The notes under the pieces: generated by a model | Told to the model about the DNA's origin: nothing | Seen by the model: only the letters and a program-made list of their open reading frames with translations | The model's database searches: none | Shown: piece by piece, positions 38,487-39,893 of the stretch | How positions within the stretch are numbered: position 1 is the first letter of the stretch | How the letters are laid out: each line of letters begins with the position of its first letter | Program-made: the position numbers and the translations under genes | Origin: a virus | IMG/VR virus record: IMGVR_UViG_3300025892_000050 | Span: 1 to 39,893 of that record | Length of the DNA stretch: 39,893 nucleotides | Reading direction: 5' to 3' (one strand)

Positions 38487-39016
38487 CGTGGCATTACCTC
38501 ATAAACTACTATTGAAGAAATATGTTGTTGATTTCTAGCATCTTCGGATGCGTTAGGATTGAAATAATTAAACGGTCTTTCATTTGAACTGTTTGCAGTT
38601 TTCCATCCAAAATATATTGATGTAGTTCCGACTGGTGGTGTTGACCAATAACCTGATCCTATAATTATTGTTGTTTGTTGTGTTGAACTCCATGAACCAT
38701 CATATTGATATCCACAACCAAACTGCCATGTTGAGTTTAGTTTCATTCCAACTCCACAATTTCCAGAACTATATCCTGAACCATAAACTGTACAAGTTGC
38801 AAATATATCAGTGTCACTTCTTAATTTCGTAAAATTATTACCAAACAATGTTGCTTCTGATGACGCGGATATTGAAGACCGTGTTCCATTTTGTATAACA
38901 AAAGATTGTATTATATGCCCAGCAGGAAACTTAACATTATTTGTTAATGCCCCATTGTTCAACAATATATTGTCGTTTAAATCTTTTATTTCTATTACTT
39001 TTAAAGCACTTGGCAT
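38483..39016 (-). CDS. Fibre protein of the FPxGxIIQ group
   Basis: The 177-residue product starts MPSALKVIEIKDLNDNILLN, with NGALTNNVKFPAGHIIQSFV (about 20-39) as the group signature. The C-terminal part is rich in Gly/Ser/Tyr (CTVYGSGYSSGNCGVGMKLN, GCGYQYDGSWSSTQQ) and ends SSIVVYEVMPR. Two aromatic/Cys-rich loops could be receptor contacts. It pairs with the chaperone gene after it. Confidence 0.75.
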   Translation of the reverse strand: MPSALKVIEIKDLNDNILLNNGALTNNVKFPAGHIIQSFVIQNGTRSSISASSEATLFGNNFTKLRSDTDIFATCTVYGSGYSSGNCGVGMKLNSTWQFGCGYQYDGSWSSTQQTTIIIGSGYWSTPPVGTTSIYFGWKTANSSNERPFNYFNPNASEDARNQQHISSIVVYEVMPR

Positions 39017-39360
39017 TAACTATTCTCTGGTGGTGTAGGCCATTCTACATTTGTTAGATTTCCAAATTCATTTAATTGCGGTTCTGCTGTTGCTGGTAAA
39101 TCTCTAAGTGCTTGTCTATAGGTTTTCCATTCAGCAAGGTCCATATCTTGCTCTAATCCTTTTGTAATAATCCAATCTGTTTCTTTTAATAAATGATTAC
39201 GATGCTTCCGTATTATTTGAACTAACAAATCTTGAAAACTAAATGACGGTTCACCATCCAGATAATCAATTGTTCTGTCATCATAAACTTTTGCTCTAGT
39301 AGATGGGCTTATATCGTGAATCGCCATTTTTAAATCTAAGTCTGTGATTGGCCCCATCAT
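39016..39360 (-). CDS. Tail fibre assembly chaperone
   Basis: The 114-residue product has LVQIIRKHRNHLLKETDWII, then KGLEQDMDLAEWKTYRQALR and DLPATAEPQLNEFGNLTNVE with WPTPPENS. It belongs to the same family as 30438 and 38115. It overlaps the fibre gene before it by four bases and touches the ATG of the next fibre gene by TAATG. Its first 45 residues are not shared. Confidence 0.8.
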   Translation of the reverse strand: MMGPITDLDLKMAIHDISPSTRAKVYDDRTIDYLDGEPSFSFQDLLVQIIRKHRNHLLKETDWIITKGLEQDMDLAEWKTYRQALRDLPATAEPQLNEFGNLTNVEWPTPPENS

Positions 39361-39845
39361 GCTTTTATCTCGTACATAATTGCTCTAATTCTTTCAACTG
39401 TGACATATGACGTACCACCCGATGCTGGTTCTGCGTAAATATCGTATGAAGGTGTAGTGTCTGGAGGTGATTCATCTAAGTATGTTAATTGCAAATCCCA
39501 TCTAGCAGTATAAGCGATTCCACATTCAGCAGTTGCTAGGTTCGTAGTTTCTCCTTGTCTTCGGAGGAAATACCGTCCATATGAATTACTGTTCTGATAA
39601 ACAAAAAACATAGTCATAATATGTATTAAAACATAATTACCACTATTTATTGTTAGCTGATCAGTTAATTGGCCTTTGATAGCACCAGTAGTAGTGTTTG
39701 TATCATGACCAGACACCGTTACATTTTTTGCCTGTAAAATAGTACCAGCAGGAAACGTAACATTCTCAGTCAACGCACCATCACTCATCAACACTTGATT
39801 ATTTAATAGACGAATTTCGTCCGTTTTTAATATACTTTCTGCCAT
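39357..39845 (-). CDS. Fibre protein of the FPxGxIIQ group
   Basis: The 162-residue product starts MAESILKTDEIRLLNNQVLM, with SDGALTENVTFPAGTILQAK (about 20-39) as signature. The rest is a beta domain with a basic loop (YGRYFLRRQGETTNLATAEC) and ends ERIRAIMYEIKA. It pairs with the chaperone after it by an ATGA overlap. Its ATG lies one base after the stop of the partial gene at the right edge. Confidence 0.75.
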   Translation of the reverse strand: MAESILKTDEIRLLNNQVLMSDGALTENVTFPAGTILQAKNVTVSGHDTNTTTGAIKGQLTDQLTINSGNYVLIHIMTMFFVYQNSNSYGRYFLRRQGETTNLATAECGIAYTARWDLQLTYLDESPPDTTPSYDIYAEPASGGTSYVTVERIRAIMYEIKA

Positions 39846-39846
39846 A

Positions 39847-39893
39847 TTACACTATTGTCCAAGTTGAACCAACTGGTATAACTACAGTTGCAT
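39847..39893 (-). CDS. Fibre gene 3' end, cut by window edge
   Basis: On the minus strand the frame entering at the right edge reads ATVVIPVGSTWTIV-stop. This ending (VIPVGSTWTIV) is a typical final strand of phage fibre proteins, so it is probably the C-terminus of the next upstream fibre gene. Only about 14 residues lie in the window. Confidence 0.55.
   Translation of the reverse strand, partial: ATVVIPVGSTWTIV

Noticed and set aside
1-39893. tRNA genes, CRISPR arrays, insertion sequences, attachment sites
   Set aside because: Reading by eye found no cloverleaf with T-loop consensus, no regularly spaced repeats, no transposase or integrase. A tRNA scan could still find a degenerate one.

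Overview
The window looks like part of a large T4-like myovirus genome from a marine, AT-rich host system. The evidence is a leftward T4-type replication, recombination and late-transcription cluster (UvsY, UvsW, sigma gp55, gp47, gp46), a tail-tube-like gene, a long tail-fibre region, and tightly packed genes that often overlap by ATGA or TAATG. Auxiliary metabolic genes (purine synthesis, Fe-S assembly, peptide deformylase) are typical of cyanophages and SAR11-type phages. The exact host cannot be read from the sequence. I saw no tRNA, rRNA, CRISPR array, integrase or IS element.

Layout. (1) 1-9217, minus strand: a cut structural gene, peptide deformylase, an amidoligase-fold enzyme, gp46, GMP reductase, a small unknown, gp47, gp55, UvsW, UvsY and a tail-tube-like protein. 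(2) 9218-9354: a divergent control region with a T4-type late box in each direction and a perfect 12-bp inverted repeat between them. (3) 9355-13087, plus strand: small unknowns, then a translationally coupled trio (membrane coiled-coil protein, porin-like beta-barrel, secreted PBP-like protein) and two small proteins. (4) 13222-18365, plus strand: a compact purine operon purE-purD-purS-purL-purQ-purM. PurL lacks its last domain, and PurD runs into purS because of an A-run frame difference. (5) 18385-23976, plus strand: IscA-like and IscU-like Fe-S proteins, a HAD-like protein, DUF3310, and many small early-type genes, several behind near-consensus sigma-70 promoters of the form cTTGACAtt. (6) 24018-39893, minus strand: a tail-fibre/adhesin region of about 16 kb built from repeated modules. 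It contains fibre plus assembly-chaperone pairs, Mtd-N-like leaders, LamG, SPRY-like, C1q-like, Ig-like and glycine-rich domains.

How the genes may work together. Host-type promoters would fire early for region 5 and for gp55/gp47. gp55 would then direct late transcription from TATAAATA-type boxes. PurE, D, S, L, Q and M act in steps 2 and 4-6 of IMP synthesis, and GuaC returns GMP to IMP. Together these could push purines toward adenine nucleotides for an AT-rich genome. The porin-like and PBP-like pair suggests remodelling of nutrient uptake (phosphate is one possibility), and IscA/IscU suggests support of host Fe-S enzymes. The adhesin region shows the module reshuffling expected of host-range genes.
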